A DNA stretch of 64,000 bases, taken from NCBI RefSeq assembly GCF_001619985.1, contig NW_017264194.1:2723511-2787510 (forward strand). The letters are read 5' to 3'. The translations under genes were made by a program, and so were the position numbers. The notes beneath the pieces are model-generated. The model had not been told where the DNA came from, made no database searches, and saw only the letters and a program-made list of their open reading frames with translations. Shown here piece after piece: positions 32,902-42,865 of this stretch (within the stretch, counting starts at the first letter, position 1; every line of letters starts with the position of its first letter). This stretch comes from Xylona heveae TC161. Lineage: Eukaryota > Ascomycota > Xylonomycetes > Xylonales > Xylonaceae.

Positions 32902-33592
32902 GAGAAATAATGCACTTATCCGGCTTATGGAATAAATATGTAATCCTTTGACGATAATGTGACAGATAATTGACGATCTGGTGCCGAATGGGTAATCATC
33001 TCTTCCACGACGCGACGCGTAGTCAAAACAGTTGCTGTTTGTGTAAAAAGCTGCTAAATCCCCACGTTAATTACTCGCGTGGACCTCATAAAGGCGCCGA
33101 TGTTCCTGACTGTGCCAAGAGTGTGTATTTAACTGATATTGGGTTCGATTCCTAATGGCGCTGGTCCAATGGTGGAGTTGGTTGTACCGTTTTCTCTGAC
33201 GTCAAAGATGATAAGCATCTTATCAATCGCTCATCGCGCGGGCACGTGCATGCGACACCCTAAGTGCTCTACACCTTAGGTAGATTCGAAGAAATATTAC
33301 GGCACATCGACCTAACATTGTATGTTATTCCCTTTCTATTCAGTATATCAAAAATATAGCTAGCTTTATCATTGAAGATGTCTGCAATCAAGCAGAATGC
33401 TGAGAAATTCTTCGATTACTACATGATCGTTTTCAATGTGTAACACGCTTATGGTTCTTGACCGCGTCCCCGTGAACATTTCCGGACTGAGAACGGGCGT
33501 TTTGTAAATGTAGACATTGTCGCCTCCTTCAGCATGAGAGTGATAAAGCTCATCTAAGTAGATAGATGGTCATTGTTCCGTCAAATTTAGGC
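32902..33592. other. Region between RING-SWIM promoter and RecQ 3' end
   Basis: About 690 bp. It holds a palindromic CRE site (listed separately), a T-arm-like hairpin near 33147 that I could not fold into a full tRNA, and no coding signal. Confidence 0.45.
33197..33204. promoter_or_regulatory. CRE palindrome TGACGTCA
   Basis: A perfect cAMP-response/ATF element lies about 300 bp upstream of the RING-SWIM gene. In moulds such sites bind AtfA-type bZIP stress regulators. Function here is inference from the motif alone. Confidence 0.4.
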
Positions 33593-35401
33593 CTATTCAG
33601 ACCACTCCTCCGGACAAAGATCTCGTTCTTTGGCAGCAAAGAGACCGGCGGGGTCCTTGTGCCAATCACATGCATATTTGCATGGCGGTGTCTCAGGGTC
33701 ATGAAAATACGATGCAATAAGAGCGTGACGGCATTTCGTGGTCGTTTCACAATAACTTATGAGCTATAATTATTGTCAGCAATTTGCCATAGCGCTTAAA
33801 CTACCTGTCCAGATGGAGAGATGAGAAGCTATATGGTGGAAATACCGAATTTAGTGAGAGGTTCCTGGCTGCTACTGCTTGTTCACTGGCAGCAGAGCGA
33901 CCATTACTGGACTTTCCAGCATCGCGTTGCTGGAGAAGAATGATACGATCACGATCCTCCCGAGCATAATACTATATAATTCACCACGTTAGCAACGCAG
34001 CGCCGAACAGAGAAACTAAACATTTCTATACGTACCATAATTGCGACAGACGCCTTCTGATCCCGGCCCGCCCGCCCAGCCTCTTGATAGTAGCCCTCGA
34101 AACTCTTGGGCATCTGCCAGTGGACAACAAATCGGACATCTTCCTTGTCGATACCCATTCCGAAAGCTGTGGTAGCAACCATGATATCATACCCTTCCTG
34201 GTTAGCCACCCAACCTTGGAGATGGTCTTCCTTTTCTGCGGCTGTAAGCCCAGCATGATAGGGTTTGGCTCCGATCCCATCACCAACTAGCCGACCCGCA
34301 AGGGACTCGCAATCTTTGCGATACAGAACATATATGATACCACTGACATTGCTCAAGCGGGTGCTCTGTGCCTCGAGCTCAGTCCGTCGTTCCGACAAAG
34401 CCCGCCGAGCATAGACAGCGCGGAGCCAACGGACAAAATTTTCGTAATGATCATCTGTGTCATTCTTGAAACGGACTTCATAATGAATATTTGGTCGGCT
34501 GGTTGTCATGGTAAAGGTCTTAAGGCTGGATCGGTTAAGGCCGAGTGTGTCTATTATATCATCCCGCACCCGCTGCGTAGCTGTTGCTGTCACGCATATT
34601 ATTGGTACGTCTGGAAATTCCCTTTTGAAATAATTAAGTTCTTTAAAAGATGGTCGAAAGTCATGGCCCCATTCAGAAATACAGTGCGCTTCGTCAACAG
34701 CAATTCTTGAAAGTTCTCTCTGTTCGTGTATCGTTTGAAGGTTCTTTCGAAAGGTGGTTGTCATGCAGAATTCAGGCGTAACGTAGAGGAGGCGAGTATG
34801 TGGATGACCACAACGAAGATCCTCCAAAATAGCTTGTCGGATAGAAGACGGGGTGCTGCTGTTGATGGTTGCAACACTGATCCCCGCAGCCTGAAGCGAT
34901 GTGACTTGGTTATTCTAGAAAGTAAGCATGCAATTCATCCAACATAAAATCGTCGTGCCTTACCATCAATGCCAGAAGAGGTGAGACCACAATTGTGACT
35001 GCATGCGTTCATGAGTTTAAATCCAAATTTCAGTGTTAATTATTGTCACATACTTCCGTAGTCAACCACAGCTGGGAGTTGGTAACATAGACTTTTGCCA
35101 AAAGAGGTCGCGGCCTGCAGGAAAATGTCATGACCCTCAAGGGCTGCGCTAATAACCTCTCGCTGGAGAGGCCTGCAGTTGAATAATCCCTTTGTAAGCC
35201 ATCGATAATGTTTTATTGACAAAGAGAAGGATCTTTGAAACATGCCGGATATTGGCAATCATTGGAAAGAAAAGATAAGCAAACTCACCTAAATGTTGAT
35301 TTGCCGAAAAGACGTCTCAGCGTAAAATCAATGTCGATGGTTCTTGATTTCCTGTGGCCATTCGTCTTCCGTCTTTTTGGTGCATGGTCCATAGGTGCCA
35401 T
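33593..35401 (-). CDS. Small RecQ-family DNA helicase
   Basis: Six exons (35401..35289, 35172..35054, 34998..34964, 34914..34036, 33971..33846, 33763..33593) encode 480 residues. RecQ helicases unwind DNA 3' to 5' and limit aberrant recombination. Motif 0 and Walker A read RPLQREVISAAL then AATSFGKSLCYQLPA. Motif II is DEAHCISEWGHDFR, motif III CVTATAT, motif V ATTAFGMGIDKEDVRFVVHW and motif VI YYQEAGRAGRD. A zinc-binding segment with four Cys (YCETTTKCRH and PPCKYACDWH) closes the protein. There is no winged helix or HRDC domain, so it is a minimal RecQ closest in plan to N. crassa RecQ2 and short RecQ5 forms, distinct from Sgs1/MusN. The 35-nt third exon keeps frame and restores ITIVVSPLLALM (motif Ia). 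Confidence 0.87.
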
Positions 35402-37842
35402 AATCCCAGCTTGAGTTTCAATATTCGGTTGTTCAATTGTTCGGACGAGACAATCTTCTCATGATTTCCCTTGGATAATATAACAGCATTACAGCGGTAT
35501 AAGTAGAAGAGGATGCTGCAGATGCGTTTATAAGAGCTTAAATTCGGGTGGACGTAATGGGACCGCGAGAAAGCACAGTATTGTCCTATAGAACAAAGCA
35601 GCAATGCTCGAACGGAGAAGCACTATATGATATCAAACTCCAAAACACCTAGAGTCATTTTTTCATAAACGCTTACCCCAGAATGATATGTAATAAATCA
35701 CCTTGGCGGCGTTTATTCGCCAGAGAAATCGCGTCTCGCGTCTACGCGTAAGAGTAGCGCGCGGGCACGTGATAATGCCATGGGAGATAACGCCGTCTTC
35801 TCCGCATAGGTTGGAGAGTTATCCTTAGGTATCTGCATACTCGATGCGAGGATGATTACATGCCAATTCCATTTCCGCAATGCAAATGAATGCAAAGAGC
35901 ATTAAAACCCTAAGTGCGGGTGGTGAGGACCAGCTGCTCAAATACTGTTTACCTTCCTTGCATTAGTACATGTGCATCTTTTCCTGTCATCATACATCAA
36001 AAATAATTTCTCAAATAATTTTCTTGCAATCAAATCATTTTGAGCTGGTCCAACATATGATTTCAGCTAAAGCATTAATTTTTTTGACCAGTGTAGAGAG
36101 GTATTCGTCGTTTCTCGGCATTTCACACAGCGTACTTCATAATCCACAAAAAACTGATTTAACAAAAGCAGAAAAGTAAAAGAGATACATAAGATAATCA
36201 GAAAAAAACACAAAAAATAAAATAGAATAGAACAAGCTAAAGAAAAAAGAAGAAATTCCGTTTGCACTTCGTGTTTGATTGATGTCATTGTTTCCCCAGC
36301 CGCAGTATCTGCAATGAGAAATTCTGTCGGCAAAATGCGGGGGGATTTCCAAAGCTGTCATTCTGCACCCCCTGTCGCTTAGCGACTGCGCCCGACCGAG
36401 CAAAGCCCAGGTCGTCGGACCTCGCCGGGTGGTTGTCACACCACATCATGAGATTCGTCGTTCGACTGAAGAACTAAGCCGGCGCATCTGCGCACCTTTG
36501 AGGCTGCTTTCTCTTCCTCAATTTTCTTCCTTTGGTTCTCAGCGCTATGCTTTATGACGACTCCGCCACAACTCCGCATGAATGGCTCAAATGTGATCGC
36601 TAATCCTTCAGTTCCCATTTGTCCGTATATTTTGCTGTTCTCGTGTGGGTAATCCATCCATCCTTGGCGACGTATTCTCTGCCTGAGGATACTCTTACTT
36701 GAGAGAATTGCACTCTTGGATATCTGCAAGGCGCAATACTCTATATAATAGCAAATTGACTACTATGAATGTAAATCTACTAAAAGTAATGAGATGGATC
36801 ACGATGTTTGCATTGAAGGTCAAAAGCCCGTGTCAAACAAGCCTAGCATCAGAATTGTACAGGGTCCAGCGACCAAATTCTGGATACGGCTATGAGGAAC
36901 TCCTCACAATACAATATTTCGTAGCGGACAGGGGAGAATTCCCACCTGGACAAACGCGGAGAGGCGCGCTTACAGCTCACGCCATATCTCAGGCCAATCT
37001 ACCGGGACTGTCCGGTAACGCAGCAGCCTTACCTGGAATCTTTGCCCGTCTAGGCTCGACGCTTTACCCGCACGAGGCACTTTTCTGGGGTAACCGTGCA
37101 CTAGCCACCGCCAGAGTCTCGCCCCAAGGCAAAACCGTATTTTCGCACGCAGACACAGAGGTACCGCAACCATGTGTTCCCTACTCCTCCCGCACCAGAC
37201 GTCAAAACATCTCCTGATTTTCCTTTGTTTTTGACAGCTGCCCCATACAAACCCTGCTACGGAGTGATGGATACCTCAGGCACAGTTTCAGGCACCTCAG
37301 GCCATTATACTGATTCTGGTCCCTCACTACCACCTAGCCCCCGTAAGCTTTTCGTCCTCGTGCACTTTGTCGTGGTCATTCTGCCCATTCAGTATGGCCG
37401 GCTGGCGGGATGAACGGCACGCCTCGGCCAGCTTTGCGCCAGAATTGTTGCTAGATCGCGGATAGTCTCGTAATGAAAGATAATACTGAGCAATCTGAGG
37501 TAAGAGAAGAAATACGGATGAGTAGTATATATTCCACTTGTAGTATCCCTCTTCAGTCGAACTTTTGTTCAGCATCAGCCATCAGCATCAAGAGCAAACG
37601 AGACATCTCTCTTCTCCCCTCCACTCTATATATATACAATTATCTACTCTCCACTCAAAGTCTTTCCTCTCCACTTCTCAAACACGACAAAGTAGCAACT
37701 GCAACAACTGTCACAAAAGGTCACTCCACTCACCAGACCACAACTCTTACGACTGCACATTCGGATAAAAGCAGTCACTCCACATCTCTCCTCACCGATA
37801 CATACAAACAAGGCAATCAAAAAGGCCAAAACACACATCACA
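35402..37842. other. Long intergenic stretch, promoter of the small unknown gene at its right end
   Basis: About 2.4 kb. From 36870 to 37200 the sequence is GC-rich but without a supported gene. From 37560 to the next start codon it is a C/A/T-rich leader. A TATA element is listed separately. Frames such as 36699-37217 show no family resemblance. Confidence 0.45.
37627..37636 (+). promoter_or_regulatory. TATA box upstream of the small unknown gene
   Basis: TATATATATA lies about 210 bp before the start codon at 37843, with CCCCT (stress-element-like) ten bases upstream. It is among the clearest TATA elements in the window and suggests inducible expression. Confidence 0.45.
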
Positions 37843-38131
37843 ATGCCTTCTGCTACTCCCCGCCGTGGCTTCCTTGCCTCTGTTCGCAACTTTGTCGCTG
37901 AGCCACATCCTCATGCGCGCCGACCTGTCAGCCAAGCTGCCCACTCGGTGCAATCTTCTGTCTATCTGAGACGAGTCGGTCGCACGGGCATTGCGTAAGT
38001 AGTCCATGCAACATGCAAGAACCCCTGTGGTGGTGAAGTTGCTAATGTTTCATTTTAGATATGTCCCTGCTGCTGCCGTTCTCCTTGGCTGGCCCATCTT
38101 GGCCCACGCCCTCCTGAAGGAGCGCGTCTAA
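37843..38131 (+). CDS. Small conserved-looking unknown protein with C-terminal hydrophobic segment
   Basis: Exons 37843..37994 and 38059..38131 encode 74 residues. I do not recognise a family. The N-terminal 45 residues are basic (several Arg, His, Ser; one Glu) and could act as a mitochondrial import signal. A single hydrophobic stretch YVPAAAVLLGWPILAHALL follows and the protein ends KERV. The layout is that of small single-pass inner-membrane or outer-membrane mitochondrial proteins, but this is inference. The intron is GT-AG with donor GTAAGT and a GCTAAT branch, and it joins GIA to YVP in frame. A long C/A-rich leader and a strong TATA box precede it, which argues that it is a real, well expressed gene. 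Confidence 0.65.
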
Positions 38132-38705
38132 AAGCCTGTTCCTTGAAATACACGGGCGATTCCAACAGAAGCAGATCATTCTCTGCGAAACTTCATTTCC
38201 AAATAATTGCATTGAAGAGCGGAGAAGCGCTCGATTGATGATATCCGGTTCACGATTTGGTCTCAATTCATATGCAGGCGTTTTTTAATTCCGAGGATCC
38301 TTTTTATATAGCTGATACATTTATTCGTATAAACTTGTACAATATATCTGTTTATACCATACTACATGAAAATTAATCAGCTTTAACGATCGAAATATGA
38401 CCAAATCGTTCTGTTTGTGTTCAAGATGAATTAGGGTAGAAAGATGCTCTATGCAGAAGCATAAGAAATACTCTTACCAGCCAATTTTGCATGCCGCCAG
38501 CTTCTCGGTTGCACCTTGATACTCCGAGGCAGAATGCACCCTGGGCCTCAAAGAATCATATTCCAAAAAGCGTCATGATATAAGATAGAAGTATATGCGG
38601 CATAACTGGATCATCCATATTCAATTTGTAAACTGACTTGACTTCATTATAATCATTGATTTCATCAGATAGGTTTCGAAACTGAAAACACGCCGAGCCA
38701 CACTA
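38132..38705. other. Convergent intergenic region
   Basis: AT-rich 3' sequence between the small unknown gene and the PPR gene. Nothing coding is seen. Confidence 0.5.
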
Positions 38706-40502
38706 TTATTCCTTGCCTGAGCTAGATGCTGATTCAGGTTGCGTCAAAATGCTGCACAGGAGCTTGCTGGTGGCATCGAGCTCCTCTGGTCTAGGCTGCC
38801 ACCGGCTAAGTATCTCTTGCCAAATCTCTAGAGCTCTTTGCTGACCAGCACAAACATTGAACGCACGAACAATCCGTACCGTCATCCATTTACTCCAAAA
38901 TATATCACCAGGGCGGTCCTGCAATGCTTGGAGAAAAGCATCCATAACAGTCTCTAAGAGCGACGTCGTCCAAGAGCTGTACCTTTTTGAACCGTGAACT
39001 GCAAAGCCCTGGAAGAGAATGAGGAAGATGCGGCCGTGCACAGGAATCTCAAGATAGCGCATTTCGTCGAGGAAGTAGGATAACTTATCCACATCGCCCG
39101 TTTCGAGCGCGTGGTGGGTGAGAAGTGTGCAAAAAGTGCGAAGGTCTGGTGCGACAGGTGAGCTAGCTTGCAGTCCCATCCGGGCTTCTGGTTTGTCGCG
39201 GAAGAACCTTGAAGCTCTTGCAAGGACTCTGCCGAGCCTCCGCGATGTCCTCCAATCTCGAGGTGGTAACAATCTTGTGCCTGCTTGCTTCGCATGTAAT
39301 TTCATCATTCGACCAAAGACTTGTTCTGCGGCACCGGCTTCACCAGCTCTGAGCAGCGATGCAATGACGCAGTTTAGCACCACAGTGTCCACTATTTCCC
39401 CAGCATCAACTAGTTCCCGGTAGGCCTTTCGAATACTGTCGCCGTCGCCTCGTAATCCGTAGTAAAATATCAATCCAACACGCGTAAATCGATTAAACTC
39501 CAATCGCCTTGCATGCATTTCTTTTAAAATCATGTCTGCCAGGCCATATTTACCTGCTTTAACCGCGATGTCAAACAAAATATTGAAAGTCACGTTTGTC
39601 CCTGTTACGCCTGCATCTGCCTCCATTTCTTTCCAAATGTAGAGGGCCGATCTCACATCGGCGGCTGAGACTTTGGTGTAGCATCGTCCGACGAAAGCAA
39701 TAGCGCTACTCCATTCTCCCGAGGTCAATGGTATGCCTGCATCTTTCATGTCATCAACAATTGATAGGTACTGTAACATCGTACGCTCGTTTCTTTTCTC
39801 GACAATTATAAGACGATGTAAGAGGCGCCGTATCTGTTTGGCCGGCAATGATTTCAATGACGATCGAGGTATGGTCTTATATATTTCAAATAAGTCATCA
39901 TTTGAAATATTGTCCTTTGCCATAGCCGCAGTGAATCGATTTATGGAACAGTCTTCCTCAGAGGATGGTGCTGGCCTTGGTTTATCGTCCGAAGCTGAGA
40001 GCAATTCGAAGCTCTCATGCTTCACTGTCGTCGTGTCGAACAGCAAGGTTGGTGGTACATGACATTGCAGATCTGCTCTCCCATCCAGTGGGTCATAGTA
40101 ATGATCAATCAGATCTTTGAAATCCTCACGCGAAGCCTGCATGAAGACAGGTTGACTAAGGCTCTGGCAGCGAGTCGAGGAGGACCATTTTCTCACATGA
40201 TTTGGTGAGGGCTTAGCTGTGCGTTTTCCGTGGCTGACCGGTCTTGAGAGAAGACGCTTGGCAGCAGCTTCACTGGTACCATGCTGGTTATCTACCAGAG
40301 GAGCACCGATCTCCCCCGAAGCGTTATATGAGACGTTTTGATTCAATTTATGGGCGGCATGAAAGAAGAGCGGTTTTCTTGATGTCGCCACGGACCGAAT
40401 GTTGCATTTTGGACACAAAAATGTGAGGAGGAGAGAGCGAGAGCTCATCCGACGTGAAATCGAACAGCTCGCTGATCGATCCAGAGCACCGAAGAAGGAC
40501 AT
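38706..40502 (-). CDS. Pentatricopeptide-repeat protein, probably mitochondrial
   Basis: A single exon encodes 598 residues. The start has a Ser/Arg-rich leader (SISRRMSSRSLLLTFLCPK) typical of mitochondrial import. After a variable region, helical repeats begin near residue 200. The clearest PPR-like units are NVTFNILFDIAVKAGKYGLA with ILKEMHARRLEFNRF, and DTVVLNCVIASLLRAGEAGA with EQVFGRMMKL. A later unit has LRTFCTLLTHHALETGDVDK. Fungal PPR proteins act in mitochondrial RNA processing, stability or translation of particular transcripts. I cannot name the target. The gene is divergent from mS23, another mitochondrial expression gene, which fits. Confidence 0.8.
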   Translation of the reverse strand: MSFFGALDRSASCSISRRMSSRSLLLTFLCPKCNIRSVATSRKPLFFHAAHKLNQNVSYNASGEIGAPLVDNQHGTSEAAAKRLLSRPVSHGKRTAKPSPNHVRKWSSSTRCQSLSQPVFMQASREDFKDLIDHYYDPLDGRADLQCHVPPTLLFDTTTVKHESFELLSASDDKPRPAPSSEEDCSINRFTAAMAKDNISNDDLFEIYKTIPRSSLKSLPAKQIRRLLHRLIIVEKRNERTMLQYLSIVDDMKDAGIPLTSGEWSSAIAFVGRCYTKVSAADVRSALYIWKEMEADAGVTGTNVTFNILFDIAVKAGKYGLADMILKEMHARRLEFNRFTRVGLIFYYGLRGDGDSIRKAYRELVDAGEIVDTVVLNCVIASLLRAGEAGAAEQVFGRMMKLHAKQAGTRLLPPRDWRTSRRLGRVLARASRFFRDKPEARMGLQASSPVAPDLRTFCTLLTHHALETGDVDKLSYFLDEMRYLEIPVHGRIFLILFQGFAVHGSKRYSSWTTSLLETVMDAFLQALQDRPGDIFWSKWMTVRIVRAFNVCAGQQRALEIWQEILSRWQPRPEELDATSKLLCSILTQPESASSSGKE

Positions 40503-41098
40503 GTCATGCGAGACATTGTGTCATGACCGAGAGGATTAATCATGTGGTAGTTGCGATTTTCTTGGTAAATCTCATAACGAGCGTGCCAGAGCTGGACTAA
40601 TCAATCTGAGAAAAATTGTCTGGAGATGGAGGAGGTGAAATCAATCGAGTGAAAGTCCTTCGTTCATCTGTCCGTACACGAATACAGCACAATAGCTCGG
40701 GAGGGGGAAGACGGGATGGGGCAACATTGGGGAAGACCCGGAGTATGGGGTAAACCTGTCTTAATCGGGTAATCCGCCATCTTCGACTAAAGTAGAGCCC
40801 GACTGTCATCTATGATTGGCCAAGGTGTCCCATGTCGGTCCACCTTTGCGCTATTCCTAATACGAGAGCTGTCGCGCAGCCCACGGATCTCTCCGCCATC
40901 AAAAGTCCATCAAAATCAACTTGAGAGAATCGCCCGAGGAGACCAATTCGTGCGTCCTCGTCGGCCCAATTCGCCCATATTGGCTTCATATCGAGTCAAT
41001 CTCCTTTTCAAACGAAACTGACACGCGAACAATAACGCAATTTATTTCCCCATTCCTGCGAGCACCTTTGTGGGTGTCGGGCCCACAACTGCGTGAAG
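40503..41098. promoter_or_regulatory. Divergent promoter between PPR and mS23 genes
   Basis: A 596-bp region between two mitochondrial gene-expression genes. I see no single named site that I trust, but the head-to-head layout allows joint control. Confidence 0.4.
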
Positions 41099-41944
41099 AT
41101 GGGACGGTACGACTTCAGGCCCCTTCGGGTTCACCAGACAGCGGCTCAATTGCTCGCGACCAAACGCATCAATCAATCTCCTAGCTGGTTTGATGTCGTC
41201 GCTCAGATTCCTCCGACCCAAGCGTTAGTGCGTAACCAGCCTGTTCAGCATCAAGAGCGGCAGCGAAGGCATAAAGCAAAGAAGCCTAGCCGAATGTTCC
41301 AACCTCAGCAAATAAAATACCCCGAGGACGCTATGCGGAAAGAATTCTTTGCGGATCATCCCTGGGAACTTGCTCGCCCTAGGGTGGTTCTGGAAAATGA
41401 TGGAAAAGACGCGCAGCATTGTGATTGGAGCAAAATGCGACAGCCAAATAGAAGGCTGGACGGCGAGAGGTGTGTCTGAGCATACCTGGATGAAATCTAA
41501 TTGCAGAACGTGAGAAATTTGTGCTGACATTAATCCAGTGTCATCCAGCGTCAGTTATGGCTGCTCAACAATGTACCTGAGATGACAGTCGCTAGAGCTT
41601 ATGATCAAGCGCGCGAAGAGTTCTATGCCCTGCGACACGAAGAGGAGGTGGAAAGAAGAGTAGCAAAAGAGGAGGCACTCTCGACAGGCGCATACTTTGG
41701 TAAAAATTACCTCGAAGTCGGCATGGAATTGGAGAACAAGGCATTCGAGCAGTGGAAAGAATGGGCGTCTCAGATGGTCACCGCTGCCGAGCAGGCTCGC
41801 ACTGCTGCTTATTCCGGAACAAGCGGTGCACAAGCAGATTTGGGATCCGACGAGTCGCAAATGGAGGCTGGAATCGACGAACTCAGTGGCTCTGTTCCCG
41901 CGCAGGGGCAAGAAGCCCGTGGAGGAGCCGTATTCCACCCTTAG
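41099..41944 (+). CDS. rsm25: Mitochondrial small-subunit ribosomal protein mS23 (Rsm25)
   Basis: Exons 41099..41469 and 41539..41944 encode 258 residues. mS23 is a mitochondria-specific protein of the 37S subunit. The family N-terminus [15 protein letters not shown] followed by [12 protein letters not shown] is present, as are [48 protein letters not shown] and the helix [22 protein letters not shown] with [14 protein letters not shown]. The last 60 residues are low-complexity, as in other filamentous fungi. Length is close to yeast Rsm25 (about 264). The single intron is GT-AG and joins GES to VIQ in frame. Confidence 0.9.
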
Positions 41945-42865
41945 GGGCTGGTTGTGGTATTCCCATATAGATTCATGAGTTTTGTCCTTCTTTTTCTAAA
42001 GAGATTTTATTGCGGGAGTTTACTGTACATTAGCATAGTGACGCCAATCTGCGCTCTCTTCCTATTTATATTTGAAAGACAGTTGGCCAGACATTTAATC
42101 TTCAGGATCCATCTCCTTTGATTATGCTGTGATGGTGGTGAACAATTAATCTTGCATAATTTGCTTCAGATATGCCACAGCCAGCAGAAAGCCAAGGCTT
42201 TCAGGATTCGACACAGAATTATAAGGAGCGAAGTATACAATATACCGCCTCATGTCTCGACCATCGACCAATTTCAAGCAGCCTGTTTATAGCGAGGGCA
42301 ACCATGCAGACCCAGCCTACTCGCCTGGAGCTATGAATATAGACATGTGTTTGCTGGCAAAGCCTACTTTGCTCGATGATACAAAAAAATCTATCAATAC
42401 GCTGTGCCAGCCCCATCACGTGCATGCATAATATTTGTCAGATTACTCCCTAAAGTCCATCTACGATCCTCGCTCGTCGCCGAGGGGTTTCCACAGCGGC
42501 CTGGCGGCTGATAAACGCCCCGGAACAATCTAAGCGAGCGGAGCGGGTGCCTTGCATGAAGCGGAAGACCATCCCCCTCAACCTGTCAGGTAGCCTTCGC
42601 GCTAAAGCCGAGCTTGAGTTAATCGACTCTCCATGTCCTCCAAGTCAATCTCACTTTCTTCAGATCAAAGAAGTTTTTAATTACCTTGCGACGGGAGTCA
42701 CCGTTTCAAAGAATATGCTAGGAATCGCGCTGGTCTTTTCGAGCCCAGATAAATCGAGTTAGTCGACTGTCGCCGCCTTTCGTCATACCAGTCTTGCGCT
42801 GGTTGTAGCCGCCCCCCTTCTGCGATCAACTTTGCCTGCCCCTCTTTGACGCACCACACCTTGTC
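41945..42865. other. Intergenic region upstream of sog2
   Basis: About 920 bp with no supported gene. The last 350 bp are richer in C and should include the sog2 promoter. Confidence 0.45.

Noticed and set aside
33090-33190. tRNA-like elements near 33090-33160 (T-arm TTGGG-TTCGATT-CCTAA and a possible 7-bp acceptor GGCGCCG/TGGCGCT) and an A-box-like TGGTGGAGTTGG at 33170-33181
   Set aside because: The spacing leaves no acceptable D arm or anticodon arm in the first, and the second has no matching T arm or 3' acceptor strand. At most a decayed tRNA; more likely coincidence.
36699-37217. 172-codon frame in the 35.4-37.8 kb intergenic stretch
   Set aside because: No family resemblance and no supporting splice or promoter features.
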